DNA of 53,085 nucleotides from assembly GCA_016868105.1 (NCBI GenBank), contig VGIA01000004.1:1-53085 (forward strand). Direction: 5' to 3'. The notes below the pieces were generated by a model that had not been told where the DNA came from, ran no database searches, and saw nothing but the letters and a program-made list of their open reading frames with translations. Shown piece after piece: positions 10,016 through 16,906 of the stretch. A program made the position numbers and the translations under genes. Numbering within the stretch: position 1 is the stretch's first letter; each line of letters opens with the position of its first letter. Source of the DNA: Betaproteobacteria bacterium. GTDB taxonomy: Bacteria > Pseudomonadota > Gammaproteobacteria > Burkholderiales > SG8-39.

Positions 10016-10251
10016 GGCATCTTGCGCTCTGCGCCTGGCTGGCGCCGGCTGGAGCAGCGGCCGGACAATGGGGCCTGCGCGGCAGCCGGCGCTTTTGCTC
10101 GGGCAAGTGCGCGGTGAGGCTGCGCGACCTGGGCGATCTCGTGCGCGCCGTCGCCGGAGGCTGGGCCGGTTTCTGCGGCTCGCGGGGCTCCCCGGAGCCG
10201 CTGCCGGTGGGCCGGCGCGGCAACTGCCACCTGCCGCGCCCCCGGAGGTGA
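10012..10251 (+). CDS. Possible small protein between gatA and gatB (79 aa, unrecognised)
   Basis: An open frame begins at a GTG that overlaps the gatA TGA (GTGA). It ends six bases before the gatB ATG, so it would fill the whole gap between the two genes. The product starts [19 protein letters not shown], which resembles a short secretion signal, and continues with an Arg- and Gly-rich segment with several cysteines ([14 protein letters not shown]). Third codon positions are strongly G or C, as in neighbouring genes. That also happens by chance at this GC content, and I recognise no family. The exact junction-to-junction fit is the main argument that it is real. Confidence 0.4.
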   Translation: MRHLALCAWLAPAGAAAGQWGLRGSRRFCSGKCAVRLRDLGDLVRAVAGGWAGFCGSRGSPEPLPVGRRGNCHLPRPRR

Positions 10252-10256
10252 CGCCG

Positions 10257-11687
10257 ATGGCCTGGGAAACCGTCGTCGGCATCGAGACCCACGCGCAGCT
10301 GCGCACGCATAGCAAGATCTTCTCCGGTGCCTCGACCGCGTTCGGCGCGCCGCCCAACACCCAGGCCTCGGCGGTGGACATCGCACTGCCGGGGGTGCTG
10401 CCGGTGCTCAACGGCCGGGCGGTGGAACTGGCCATCCGCTTCGGCCTCGCCATCGGCGCGACGATCGCGCCGAAGTCGGTGTTCGCGCGCAAGAACTACT
10501 TCTACCCGGACCTGCCCAAGGGCTACCAGATCAGCCAGTACGAACTGCCGGTGGTGCTGGGGGGCTCGCTCACCATCGCGCTGCCCGAAGGGGTAAAGAC
10601 GGTGCGGATCACCCGCGCTCACCTCGAGGAGGACGCCGGCAAGTCCCTGCATGAGGATTTTCACGGCATGTCCGGCATCGACCTCAACCGCGCCGGCACG
10701 CCGCTGCTGGAGATCGTCACCGAGCCCGACCTGCGCGGCGCGAAGGAGGCGCTGGCCTACGCGCGCGCGCTGCATGCGCTGGTGCGCTGGATCGAGATCT
10801 GCGACGGCAACATGCAGGAGGGATCGTTCCGCTGCGACGCCAACGTCTCGGTGCGCAAGGCGGGCGACGACCGGCTCGGCACGCGCTGCGAGATAAAGAA
10901 CCTGAACTCGTTCCGCTTCATGGAGAAGGCGATCGAGTACGAGGCGCGGCGGCAGATCGGGATCCTGGAGGCCGGCGGCAGCATCACCCAGGAGACGCGG
11001 CTGTACGACGCCGAGCGCGACGAAACGCGCTCCATGCGGTCCAAGGAGGACGCGCAGGACTACCGCTACTTCCCGGACCCGGATCTGCTGCCGCTGGCCA
11101 TTTCCGAGGAGGAGACCGCGCGCATCCGTGCCGGCATGCCGGAACTGCCGGCGCACAAGCGCGAGCGCTACGCGGCGCAGTACGCGCTGCCCTCCTACGA
11201 CGTCATGCAGCTCACCGAGTCGCGCGAGAAGGCCGATTACTTCGAGCGCGCGGCGGCCGCGGGGGCGCCGGCGAAGCTGGCGGCCAACTGGCTCAACGGC
11301 GAGATCGCCTCGCGCCTGAACGACGCAGGCCTGGAGTTCGGCGCCGTGCCGTTGCCGCCGGAGGAGCTGGCGCGGTTGCTGGCGCGGATCCAGGACGGCA
11401 CGGTATCGCAGAAGGCCGCCAAGGACGTGCTCGCGCAGATGTGGGCCGGCAAGGGCGGCGCCGACGCCATCATCGAGGCGAAGGGCCTGAGGCAGATCAG
11501 CGACCCGGGCGCAATCGAGGCGCTGGTGGACGGGGTGCTGGCGGCGAACGCGAAGCAGGTGGAGGACTACCGCGCCGGCAAGGAAAAGGCCTTCAACTCC
11601 CTGGTCGGACAGGTGATGAACCAGTGCAGGGGCAGGGCCAACCCGGTGCAGGTGAACGAGATCCTGCGCCGCAAGCTGGCGCGCTGA
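10257..11687 (+). CDS. gatB: Asp-tRNA(Asn)/Glu-tRNA(Gln) amidotransferase subunit B
   Basis: This subunit binds the misacylated tRNA, activates the side-chain carboxylate with ATP and transfers ammonia from GatA. It has 476 residues, the usual length. Landmarks are [13 protein letters not shown] at the N-terminus, [18 protein letters not shown], the GatB signature [17 protein letters not shown] and [17 protein letters not shown], plus the C-terminal YqeY-like helical tail ending [13 protein letters not shown]. The frame is open upstream, but the ATG at 10257 has a strong GGAGG ribosome site and the family's normal N-terminus, which decides the start. Confidence 0.97.
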   Translation: MAWETVVGIETHAQLRTHSKIFSGASTAFGAPPNTQASAVDIALPGVLPVLNGRAVELAIRFGLAIGATIAPKSVFARKNYFYPDLPKGYQISQYELPVVLGGSLTIALPEGVKTVRITRAHLEEDAGKSLHEDFHGMSGIDLNRAGTPLLEIVTEPDLRGAKEALAYARALHALVRWIEICDGNMQEGSFRCDANVSVRKAGDDRLGTRCEIKNLNSFRFMEKAIEYEARRQIGILEAGGSITQETRLYDAERDETRSMRSKEDAQDYRYFPDPDLLPLAISEEETARIRAGMPELPAHKRERYAAQYALPSYDVMQLTESREKADYFERAAAAGAPAKLAANWLNGEIASRLNDAGLEFGAVPLPPEELARLLARIQDGTVSQKAAKDVLAQMWAGKGGADAIIEAKGLRQISDPGAIEALVDGVLAANAKQVEDYRAGKEKAFNSLVGQVMNQCRGRANPVQVNEILRRKLAR

Positions 11688-11688
11688 C

Positions 11689-11825
11689 TGCTTCTTCGCG
11701 CCCCCGGCGAGCTCTAAGAAGCGGCGCTTGTGGTCCTCGTACTCGGCTGGCCGACGCCTTGCGGCGGCACCGCCTGGCCGTAATACTTCTTGCCCTCCTT
11801 GCCGGCGCAGCGATAGCACTGGCGG
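11689..11825 (-). pseudogene. Remnant of a DUF4124-type gene (two ends joined out of frame)
   Basis: On the minus strand, frame one reads YRCAGKEGKKYYGQAVPPQ, very like the N-terminal Cys-containing motif of small secreted betaproteobacterial proteins of the DUF4124 kind. About 20 bases on, a second frame reads AEYEDHKRRFLELAGGAKK, like the charged C-terminal end of the same family. The long middle part and an in-frame start are missing. This looks like an internally deleted, frame-broken gene between gatB and pyrE. The family match is from memory of its motifs, and the joining of the two ends is inference. Confidence 0.4.
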
Positions 11826-11874
11826 AGGCGGCCGGCGGCGGGGCGGCGCGGGGGGTTGACCGGCGCCGTGCTGC

Positions 11875-11880
11875 TAGAAT
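11875..11880 (+). promoter_or_regulatory. Extended -10 box of pyrE, eight bases from the ATG
   Basis: TGC-TAGAAT ends at 11880, and only eight bases separate it from the pyrE ATG at 11889. A normal start point six to seven bases downstream would give an mRNA with almost no leader. No good -35 sits at 16-18 bp; a TTGACC at 11856-11861 is too close (13-bp spacer). Confidence 0.45.
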
Positions 11881-11888
11881 CCCCCGCC

Positions 11889-12578
11889 ATGCGTTCCGCC
11901 GACCGTGCCTTCATCGCCCAGACCACGGCCAAGATGCTGCTCGAGGTGAAGGCGGTACTGTTCTCCGAGGGCAAGCCCTTCATCTTCACCTCCGGCTGGG
12001 CGAGCCCGGTCTACATCGACTGCCGCAAGCTCATCTTCTACCCGCGCATCCGCACCCAGCTGATCGATTTCGCCGCGGCGACGGTCGCGCGCGATGCCGG
12101 CTTCGAGCAGTTCGACGTCGTCGCCGGCGGCGAGACCGCCGGCATCCCCTACGCCGCCTGGATGGCCGAGCGGCTCGGCCTGCCGATGCAGTACATCCGC
12201 AAGAAGCCCAAGGGCTTCGGCCGCAACGCCCAGATCGAGGGCGACATCCGCGAGGGGGCGCGCACCCTGCTGGTGGAGGACCTCACCACCGACGGGCGCT
12301 CCAAGATCAACTTCTGCCAGGCGCTGCGCGCCGCCGGCGCGGTGGTGGAGCACGTCTACGTCAACTTCTACTACGACATCTTCCCGGAATCCAAGCAGGT
12401 CATGGCCGACCTGAAGGTGCGGCTGCACCATCTGGCCAGCTGGTGGGACGTGCTGGCGGTGGTCAAGCAGGGCAACTACCTCGGCAAGGGGCAGGTCGAC
12501 GAGGTGGAGAAATTCCTGCATGCGCCGGCCCAGTGGTCGGCGGCGCATGGCGGCGCCTCCAGCTTCCCCAGCGGCTGA
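11889..12578 (+). CDS. pyrE: Orotate phosphoribosyltransferase
   Basis: This enzyme makes orotidine 5'-phosphate from orotate and PRPP in pyrimidine synthesis. It has 229 residues from the ATG at 11889. The orotate and PRPP region [23 protein letters not shown], the flexible-loop segment [17 protein letters not shown] and the PRPP motif [14 protein letters not shown] are all present. The C-terminal tail is rather long but plausible. An upstream in-frame extension to 11856 would cross the -10 box and is unlikely. It is followed 31 bases later by the exonuclease III gene on the same strand. Confidence 0.96.
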   Translation: MRSADRAFIAQTTAKMLLEVKAVLFSEGKPFIFTSGWASPVYIDCRKLIFYPRIRTQLIDFAAATVARDAGFEQFDVVAGGETAGIPYAAWMAERLGLPMQYIRKKPKGFGRNAQIEGDIREGARTLLVEDLTTDGRSKINFCQALRAAGAVVEHVYVNFYYDIFPESKQVMADLKVRLHHLASWWDVLAVVKQGNYLGKGQVDEVEKFLHAPAQWSAAHGGASSFPSG

Positions 12579-12609
12579 CCGCGCCCTTCCCGTCGCGGCA
12601 GGCAGCGGC

Positions 12610-13398
12610 ATGCGGGTGGTCACCTTCAACCTCAACGGCATCCGCTCGGCCGCCAGCAAAGGCCTCTATCCCTGGCTCGCGGCGCACAGAGCCGACATCG
12701 TCTGCCTGCAGGAAGTGAAGGCGCATGAAGCGGACCTGGACCCGGCGCTCCTCAACCCCAAGGGCTACTTCGGCCACTTCCACTGCGCCCAGAAGAAGGG
12801 CTACTCCGGCGTCGGTCTGTACACGCGCATGAAGCCCGATGCCGTGGTGCGCGGCTTCGGCCTCAGGGAGTTCGACGCCGAGGGGCGCTACCTGGAAGCG
12901 CACTTCGGCCGGCTGTCGGTGATCTCGGTCTACCTGCCCTCGGGTTCCGCCGGGCCGCACCGGCAGGCCTCGAAGTTCCGGTTTCTGGACGCCTTCCTGC
13001 CGCACATGGCGAAGTTGAAGCGCTCGCGCCGCGAGATTCTGCTGTGCGGCGACTGGAACATCGCGCACAAGGAGATCGACCTGCGCAACTGGCGCTCGAA
13101 CCGGAAGAACTCCGGTTTCCTGCCCGAGGAGCGCGCCTGGCTGACCAAGGTGTTCGACGAGGTGGGCTTCGTGGACGTGTTCCGGCGCCTGAACGCGAAG
13201 CCCGAGCAGTACACCTGGTGGTCCAACCGCGGCCAGTCCTGGGCGAAGAACGTGGGCTGGCGCCTGGACTACCACATCGCCACCGCCGGCCTGGCGAAAA
13301 CCGCGCAGCGCGAGGCGATTTACCTGGGCAAGCGCTTCAGCGACCACGCGCCGCTGACCATCGACTACGCCGTCGGCGGGCTGCTGAAGCTGGGCTGA
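12610..13398 (+). CDS. xthA: Exodeoxyribonuclease III (AP endonuclease family)
   Basis: This DNA-repair enzyme cleaves at abasic sites and removes 3' blocks in base-excision repair. It has 262 residues of the exonuclease III/APE1 fold. Active-site motifs in order are VVTFNLNGIRSA, CLQEVKAH (catalytic Glu), GVGLYTR, LLCGDWNIAHKEIDL (Asp and Asn), YTWWSNRG and WRLDYHIA, with SDHAPLTIDY (Asp-His) at the end. The ATG at 12610 gives the usual N-terminus; the frame stays open upstream into pyrE but lacks conservation there. It sits just downstream of pyrE, an arrangement seen in many betaproteobacteria. Confidence 0.95.
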   Translation: MRVVTFNLNGIRSAASKGLYPWLAAHRADIVCLQEVKAHEADLDPALLNPKGYFGHFHCAQKKGYSGVGLYTRMKPDAVVRGFGLREFDAEGRYLEAHFGRLSVISVYLPSGSAGPHRQASKFRFLDAFLPHMAKLKRSRREILLCGDWNIAHKEIDLRNWRSNRKNSGFLPEERAWLTKVFDEVGFVDVFRRLNAKPEQYTWWSNRGQSWAKNVGWRLDYHIATAGLAKTAQREAIYLGKRFSDHAPLTIDYAVGGLLKLG

Positions 13399-13460
13399 GT
13401 CGGGCGGCGGCGGCGATGCCGGCCATGGCGGCGGGGCCGCCGCGGGTAATATTTGCCCGG

Positions 13461-13508
13461 ATGGCCCTCGCCGACTATGCCGCCGCATTCCATGCCTGCC
13501 GGCCCTAG
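13461..13508 (+). CDS. Possible 15-codon leader ORF overlapping the start of the AmpG-like gene
   Basis: MALADYAAAFHACRP starts at an ATG eight bases after a TAATAT (13447-13452), the same spacing seen before pyrE and uvrD. It stops at 13508, just inside the next gene in another frame. It may be a leader peptide, the true N-terminus of the transporter broken by a frameshift, or chance. No homology can be claimed for so short a product. Confidence 0.25.
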   Translation: MALADYAAAFHACRP

Positions 13509-14868
13509 CGCCGCCGGGGCCAGGCCGGGCTGGCGCGCGGCGCTGCGCGCCTACGCCGAGCCCCGCGTGACGGCGATGCTGTTCCTCGGCTTCTCGGCCG
13601 GGTTGCCCTTCCTGCTGGTGTTCGCCACCTTGTCGGCCTGGCTTGCGCAGGCGGGCATCGAACGCGGCACCATCGGGCTGCTGTCCTGGGTCGGGATCAC
13701 CTATTCCACCAAGGTGCTGTGGGCGCCGGTCGTGGACCGGCTGGCGCTGCCCCTGCTCACGCGCCGGCTCGGCCGCCGCCGCGGCTGGATGCTGCTGGCG
13801 CAGTTCGTGCTCGCCGCCGGGCTGCTCGGCCTGTCCGCGCAGGATCCGGCGCGCAACCTGCAGGCGGTGGTGCTGCTCGCGCTGCTGGTCGCGTTCGCCT
13901 CGGCGACGCAGGACATCTGCATCGATGCCTGGCGCATCGAAGCCGCACCCGCGGCGCAGCAGGGCGCCATGGCGGCCGCCTACCAGCTGGGCTACCGCGC
14001 CGGGCTGATCGCCGCCGGCACCGGCGCGCTGCTGCTGGCAGGCAGCTTCGGCTGGTCGAGCGCCTACCTGGTCATGGCCGCGCTCGCCGGCGTCGGCATC
14101 CTGACCACGCTGCTCATCCCGGAGCCCGAGCATGGCGGCGCGAACGCGGCGCCAGCGGTCGAGGCGCGGGTGGTGGACTTCATCGCGCGGCGCGCGGCCT
14201 GGCCGGCCTGGCTGCGCTCGGCCGGGGCCTGGTTCACCGGCGCGGTGCTGTGCCCGTTCCTGGACTTCTTCGCGCGCAACGGCGTGGCCACCGGTGCGCT
14301 GATCCTCGCCTTCATCGGCCTGTTCCGCGTCACCGACATCGCCATGGGCGTGATGGCGAACCCGTTCTACCTCGAGCTGGGATACTCGCTGGAGCAGATC
14401 GGCATCATCGCCAAGGGCTACGGCATCGGCATGACCATCCTCGGCGCGCTGGTGGGTGGCCTGGCGGTGGCGCGCTGGGGCACGCTCGCCTCGCTGGTGG
14501 CGGGCGGACTGCTGGTCATCGCCTCCAACCTGACCTTCGCCGCGCTCGCCTGGATCGGCTCGCCCGACCTTGCCTGGCTCGCACTGGTCATCAGCTGTGA
14601 CAACTTCAGCGCCGGCTTCGCCGGCACCGCGTTCATCGCCTACCTGTCCGGGCTCACCAACACCGCCTACACCGCGACCCAGTACGCGCTGTTCTCCTCG
14701 CTGTTCACCCTGCCCGGGAAGATCATCGCCGGCGCCTCGGGCTATGTCGCCGAGGCGATCGGCTGGCCGCTGTTCTTCGCCTATACATCATCCTTGGGGC
14801 TGCCGGCGCTGGTCCTGCTGGCGGTGCTGGTGCGGCGCCTGCGGCGGGACGGTGAGCGGGTTGGTTGA
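13477..14868 (+). CDS. ampG: AmpG-like muropeptide MFS transporter
   Basis: This is probably an inner-membrane permease that imports GlcNAc-anhydroMurNAc peptides for wall recycling. It has 463 residues from the ATG at 13477 (13492 is also possible) and about 12 to 14 membrane segments. AmpG-like landmarks are MLFLGFSAGLPFLLVFATLSAWLAQAGI, GLLSWVGITYSTKVLWAPVVDRL, RRGWMLLAQ, and AFASATQDICIDAWRIE with the conserved acidic DxxxDAWR segment. The C-terminal part FAGTAFIAYLSGLTN..YTATQYALFSS is also typical. Its last 81 bases overlap the 3' end of metW on the other strand. Confidence 0.88.
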   Translation: MPPHSMPAGPSAAGARPGWRAALRAYAEPRVTAMLFLGFSAGLPFLLVFATLSAWLAQAGIERGTIGLLSWVGITYSTKVLWAPVVDRLALPLLTRRLGRRRGWMLLAQFVLAAGLLGLSAQDPARNLQAVVLLALLVAFASATQDICIDAWRIEAAPAAQQGAMAAAYQLGYRAGLIAAGTGALLLAGSFGWSSAYLVMAALAGVGILTTLLIPEPEHGGANAAPAVEARVVDFIARRAAWPAWLRSAGAWFTGAVLCPFLDFFARNGVATGALILAFIGLFRVTDIAMGVMANPFYLELGYSLEQIGIIAKGYGIGMTILGALVGGLAVARWGTLASLVAGGLLVIASNLTFAALAWIGSPDLAWLALVISCDNFSAGFAGTAFIAYLSGLTNTAYTATQYALFSSLFTLPGKIIAGASGYVAEAIGWPLFFAYTSSLGLPALVLLAVLVRRLRRDGERVG

Positions 14869-15447
14869 GGCTGGCGACGTCACCCGGTACAGCGCCAGCG
14901 CCCCCAGCAGGTTGGGCAGGGTCGACACCGTGGCGCCTTCGGTCAGCACCACCCGCTCCAGGATGCTGAAGCCGAGCTTGCCGCACAGCGCCTCGAAATC
15001 CACCAGCGTGCAATGGTGCACGTTGGGCGTGTCGTACCACTGGTAGGGCAGTTCCTTCGACACCGGCATGTGGCCGGCGATGGCGATCTGGATGCGCGCC
15101 CGCCAGTAGCCGAAGTTGGGGAAGGAGACGATGGCCTCGCGCCCGACGCGCAGCATTTCCCTGAGCAGGTACTCCTGGCGGTGGATGGCCTGCAGGGTCT
15201 CGGAGAGGATGACGACGTCGAAGGACTTGTCGGCGAAGGCCGCCAGTCCGTCCTCCAGGTCCATCTGCAGGACGTTGACGTCGTTGCGGATGCAGCCCAG
15301 CACGTGCGCATCGGCGATCTCGACCCCGTACCCCAGCGCCTGCTTGGTCTGCCACAGCCGGCGCAGCAGGCGGCCGTCGCCGCAGCCAAGGTCAAGGACC
15401 CGGGCGCCCTGCGCCACCCAGCGCGCGATGGTCTCGAGCTCGGTCAC
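14788..15447 (-). CDS. metW: Methionine biosynthesis protein MetW
   Basis: This SAM-methyltransferase-fold protein is encoded with metX in many proteobacteria and is needed for homoserine acylation. It has 219 residues with motif [16 protein letters not shown], then [27 protein letters not shown] and [24 protein letters not shown], a typical MetW block. It overlaps metX by ATGA, so it is translationally coupled. After [10 protein letters not shown] the family normally ends. Here about 30 further residues rich in Pro, Gln and His run into the antisense of the AmpG-like gene, probably because the old stop was lost. Confidence 0.93.
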   Translation of the reverse strand: MTELETIARWVAQGARVLDLGCGDGRLLRRLWQTKQALGYGVEIADAHVLGCIRNDVNVLQMDLEDGLAAFADKSFDVVILSETLQAIHRQEYLLREMLRVGREAIVSFPNFGYWRARIQIAIAGHMPVSKELPYQWYDTPNVHHCTLVDFEALCGKLGFSILERVVLTEGATVSTLPNLLGALALYRVTSPASTNPLTVPPQAPHQHRQQDQRRQPQG

Positions 15448-16550
15448 AGCGCGATGTTCCCGAAGTAGGCGCGCAGCGCGTCGTGGTAGCGCGGGTCCTC
15501 CAGCAGGAAGGCGTCGTGTCCCTGCGGGGCGTCGATCTCCAGGTACGAGACGACGCGGCGGTTGTCCAGAAGGGCCCGCACGATCTCGCGCGAGCGCGCC
15601 GACGAGAAGCGCCAGTCGGAAGTGAAGGACACCACCAGGAAGTCCGCCCTGGCGCGGGCGAAGGCCTTCGACAGGTCGCCGCCGAAGTCCGCCGCCGGGT
15701 CGTAGTAGTCCAGCGCCTTGGTGATGCGCAGGTAGGTGTTGGCGTCAAAGTAGGTGGAGAACTTGTCGCCCTGGTAGCGCAGGTAGCTTTCGATCTCGAA
15801 GTCGACGCCGAAGTCGAAGCCGCGCTCGCTGCGGCGCAGCTGGCGGCCGAACTTCTCCATCATGGCGTCGTCGGACAGGTAGGTGATGTGGCCGATCATG
15901 CGCGCGATGCGCAGGCCCCGCACCGGCACCACGCCCCTGTCGTAGTAGTGCCCGCCGTGGAAATCCGGGTCGGTCATGATCGCCTGCCGCGCCACCTCAT
16001 TGAAGGCGATGTTCTGCGCCGACAGCCGCGGCGTGGCGGCGATGACGATGGAGTTGCGCACCCGCTCTGGGTAGGACAGCGCCCACTGCAGCGCCTGCAT
16101 GGCGCCGAGGCTGCCGCCCATGACCGCGGCGAAGCGCTCGATGCCGAGGCGCTCGGCGAGGCGCGCCTGCGCCGCCACCCAGTCCTCCACCGTCACCACC
16201 GGGAAATCCGCGCCCCAGGGCCTGCCGGTGGCCGGATTGGTCGAGGCCGGGCCGGTGGAGCCGAAGCACGAGCCGATGTAGTTCGAGCCGATGACGAAGA
16301 AGCGCTCGGTGTCCAGCGGCTTGCCCGGGCCCACCATGTTGTCCCACCAGCCGACGTTGTCCGGGTCCCCGGCGTAGGTGCCGGCGACATGGTGCGAGGC
16401 GTTGAGGGCGTGGCAGACCAGCACGGCGTTGGAACGGGCGGCATTCAGCTCGCCGTAGGTCTCGTACGCGATCTCGAATTCGGGCAGCACCGCGCCGCTC
16501 GAGAGCCTGAGCGGTTCGGTGAAGCGTGCCGTGTGCGCGGTGACGATCAA
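15444..16550 (-). CDS. metX: Homoserine O-acyltransferase (MetX)
   Basis: This alpha/beta-hydrolase acylates the homoserine hydroxyl with an acyl-CoA, the committed step of methionine synthesis; acetyl versus succinyl donor cannot be read safely. Landmarks are [27 protein letters not shown], the nucleophile elbow [13 protein letters not shown], the Asp region [12 protein letters not shown] and the His region [12 protein letters not shown] choose the TTG at 16548-16550, with AGGGG seven bases upstream. Another TTG at 16571 would put the start against a terminator-like hairpin. There is no in-frame ATG or GTG before the upstream stop. The gene is preceded by a SAM-II riboswitch. Confidence 0.93.
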   Translation of the reverse strand: MIVTAHTARFTEPLRLSSGAVLPEFEIAYETYGELNAARSNAVLVCHALNASHHVAGTYAGDPDNVGWWDNMVGPGKPLDTERFFVIGSNYIGSCFGSTGPASTNPATGRPWGADFPVVTVEDWVAAQARLAERLGIERFAAVMGGSLGAMQALQWALSYPERVRNSIVIAATPRLSAQNIAFNEVARQAIMTDPDFHGGHYYDRGVVPVRGLRIARMIGHITYLSDDAMMEKFGRQLRRSERGFDFGVDFEIESYLRYQGDKFSTYFDANTYLRITKALDYYDPAADFGGDLSKAFARARADFLVVSFTSDWRFSSARSREIVRALLDNRRVVSYLEIDAPQGHDAFLLEDPRYHDALRAYFGNIAL

Positions 16551-16567
16551 GCGGCGGCCCCTGAAAT

Positions 16568-16601
16568 GCAAAACCCGTCCAGCTTTGCGCGAGGACGGGT
16601 T
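16568..16601 (-). terminator. Terminator-like hairpin between the SAM-II riboswitch and metX
   Basis: On the minus strand, AACCCGTCC (16601-16593), a 12-base loop and GGACGGGTT (16580-16572) form a perfect 9-bp stem ending in TTTT then GC. It sits between the aptamer and metX, where an expression platform is expected. The U-run is short, so premature termination is likely but not certain. Confidence 0.6.
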
Positions 16602-16610
16602 GCGGAAGCC

Positions 16611-16665
16611 GTCTCTTTAGCGGTATTTGTAGAGCGCCCGCAAGCTGAACTTCAAATCGGCGCTG
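16611..16665 (-). ncRNA. SAM-II riboswitch upstream of metX
   Basis: On the minus strand the segment reads AGCGCCGATTTGAAGTTCAG, then CTTGCGGGCGCTCTACAAAT, then ACCGCTAAAGAG. This follows the SAM-II aptamer layout. A 6-bp P1 stem is formed by AGCGCC (16664-16659) and GGCGCT (16638-16633). The conserved GATTT follows the first strand, an AAAT block follows the second, and a GCTAAA block ends the fold and makes the pseudoknot. SAM-II elements bind S-adenosylmethionine and repress methionine genes such as metX. The position, directly before metX-metW with a hairpin between, fits. A covariance-model score was not computed. Confidence 0.82.
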
Positions 16666-16672
16666 TTCATGG

Positions 16673-16681
16673 AGTCTAGCA
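16673..16681 (-). promoter_or_regulatory. Extended -10 promoter box for the metX-metW transcript
   Basis: TGC-TAGACT on the minus strand (16681-16673) is an extended -10. A start about seven bases on, near 16666, would place the first transcribed base right at the 5' edge of the SAM-II aptamer. No clear -35 is seen, which is usual for extended -10 promoters. Confidence 0.5.
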
Positions 16682-16694
16682 CAAGGGGCGTGGC

Positions 16695-16906
16695 TCAGTG
16701 CAGCAGGATCCGGAATCGCCTGCGGCCGCGCAGCCGCTAGAGCGAGAAATCACGCTGATCGATGGTTGCGATGGCCGCGATCCCCGGCCCGGGATCAGGT
16801 CGGCGGCGAGCGCAAAGGCGCTGCCGCCGGATCCGGCCGCCTCCAGGTAGCCATCCAGGGCCCGCACCAGGACTTCGGTACGGGTCGCGCCGCTGCGGGC
16901 GCAGTA
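16695..16906 (-). pseudogene. Fused remnants of a toxin-antitoxin pair (ribbon-helix-helix antitoxin and PIN toxin)
   Basis: Directly after the CoA-transferase stop, and in the same minus-strand frame, comes YCARSGATRTEVLVRALDGY, then LEAAG..SAFALAADLIPG. This matches the second half of ribbon-helix-helix antitoxins. A second frame then reads GIAAIATIDQRDFSL, a stop, and RLRGRRRFRILLH before its own stop at 16695. That matches the C-terminal end of VapC-like PIN toxins (IATxDxRDF.xYR...RF), with the usual Tyr codon turned to TAG. The antitoxin N-terminus and most of the toxin are gone. Family assignment is from motif memory. Confidence 0.5.

Noticed and set aside
8651-10492. 613-codon frame antisense to gatA/gatB
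   Set aside because: Composition and lack of motifs show it to be a shadow of the conserved gat genes.
9912-11819. 635-codon frame antisense to gatB
   Set aside because: Shadow of gatB. Only its very first part, outside gatB, holds the DUF4124-like C-terminal remnant.
11856-11880. TTGACC and TAGAAT before pyrE as a complete sigma-70 promoter
   Set aside because: The spacer is 13 bp, too short; only the extended -10 is kept.
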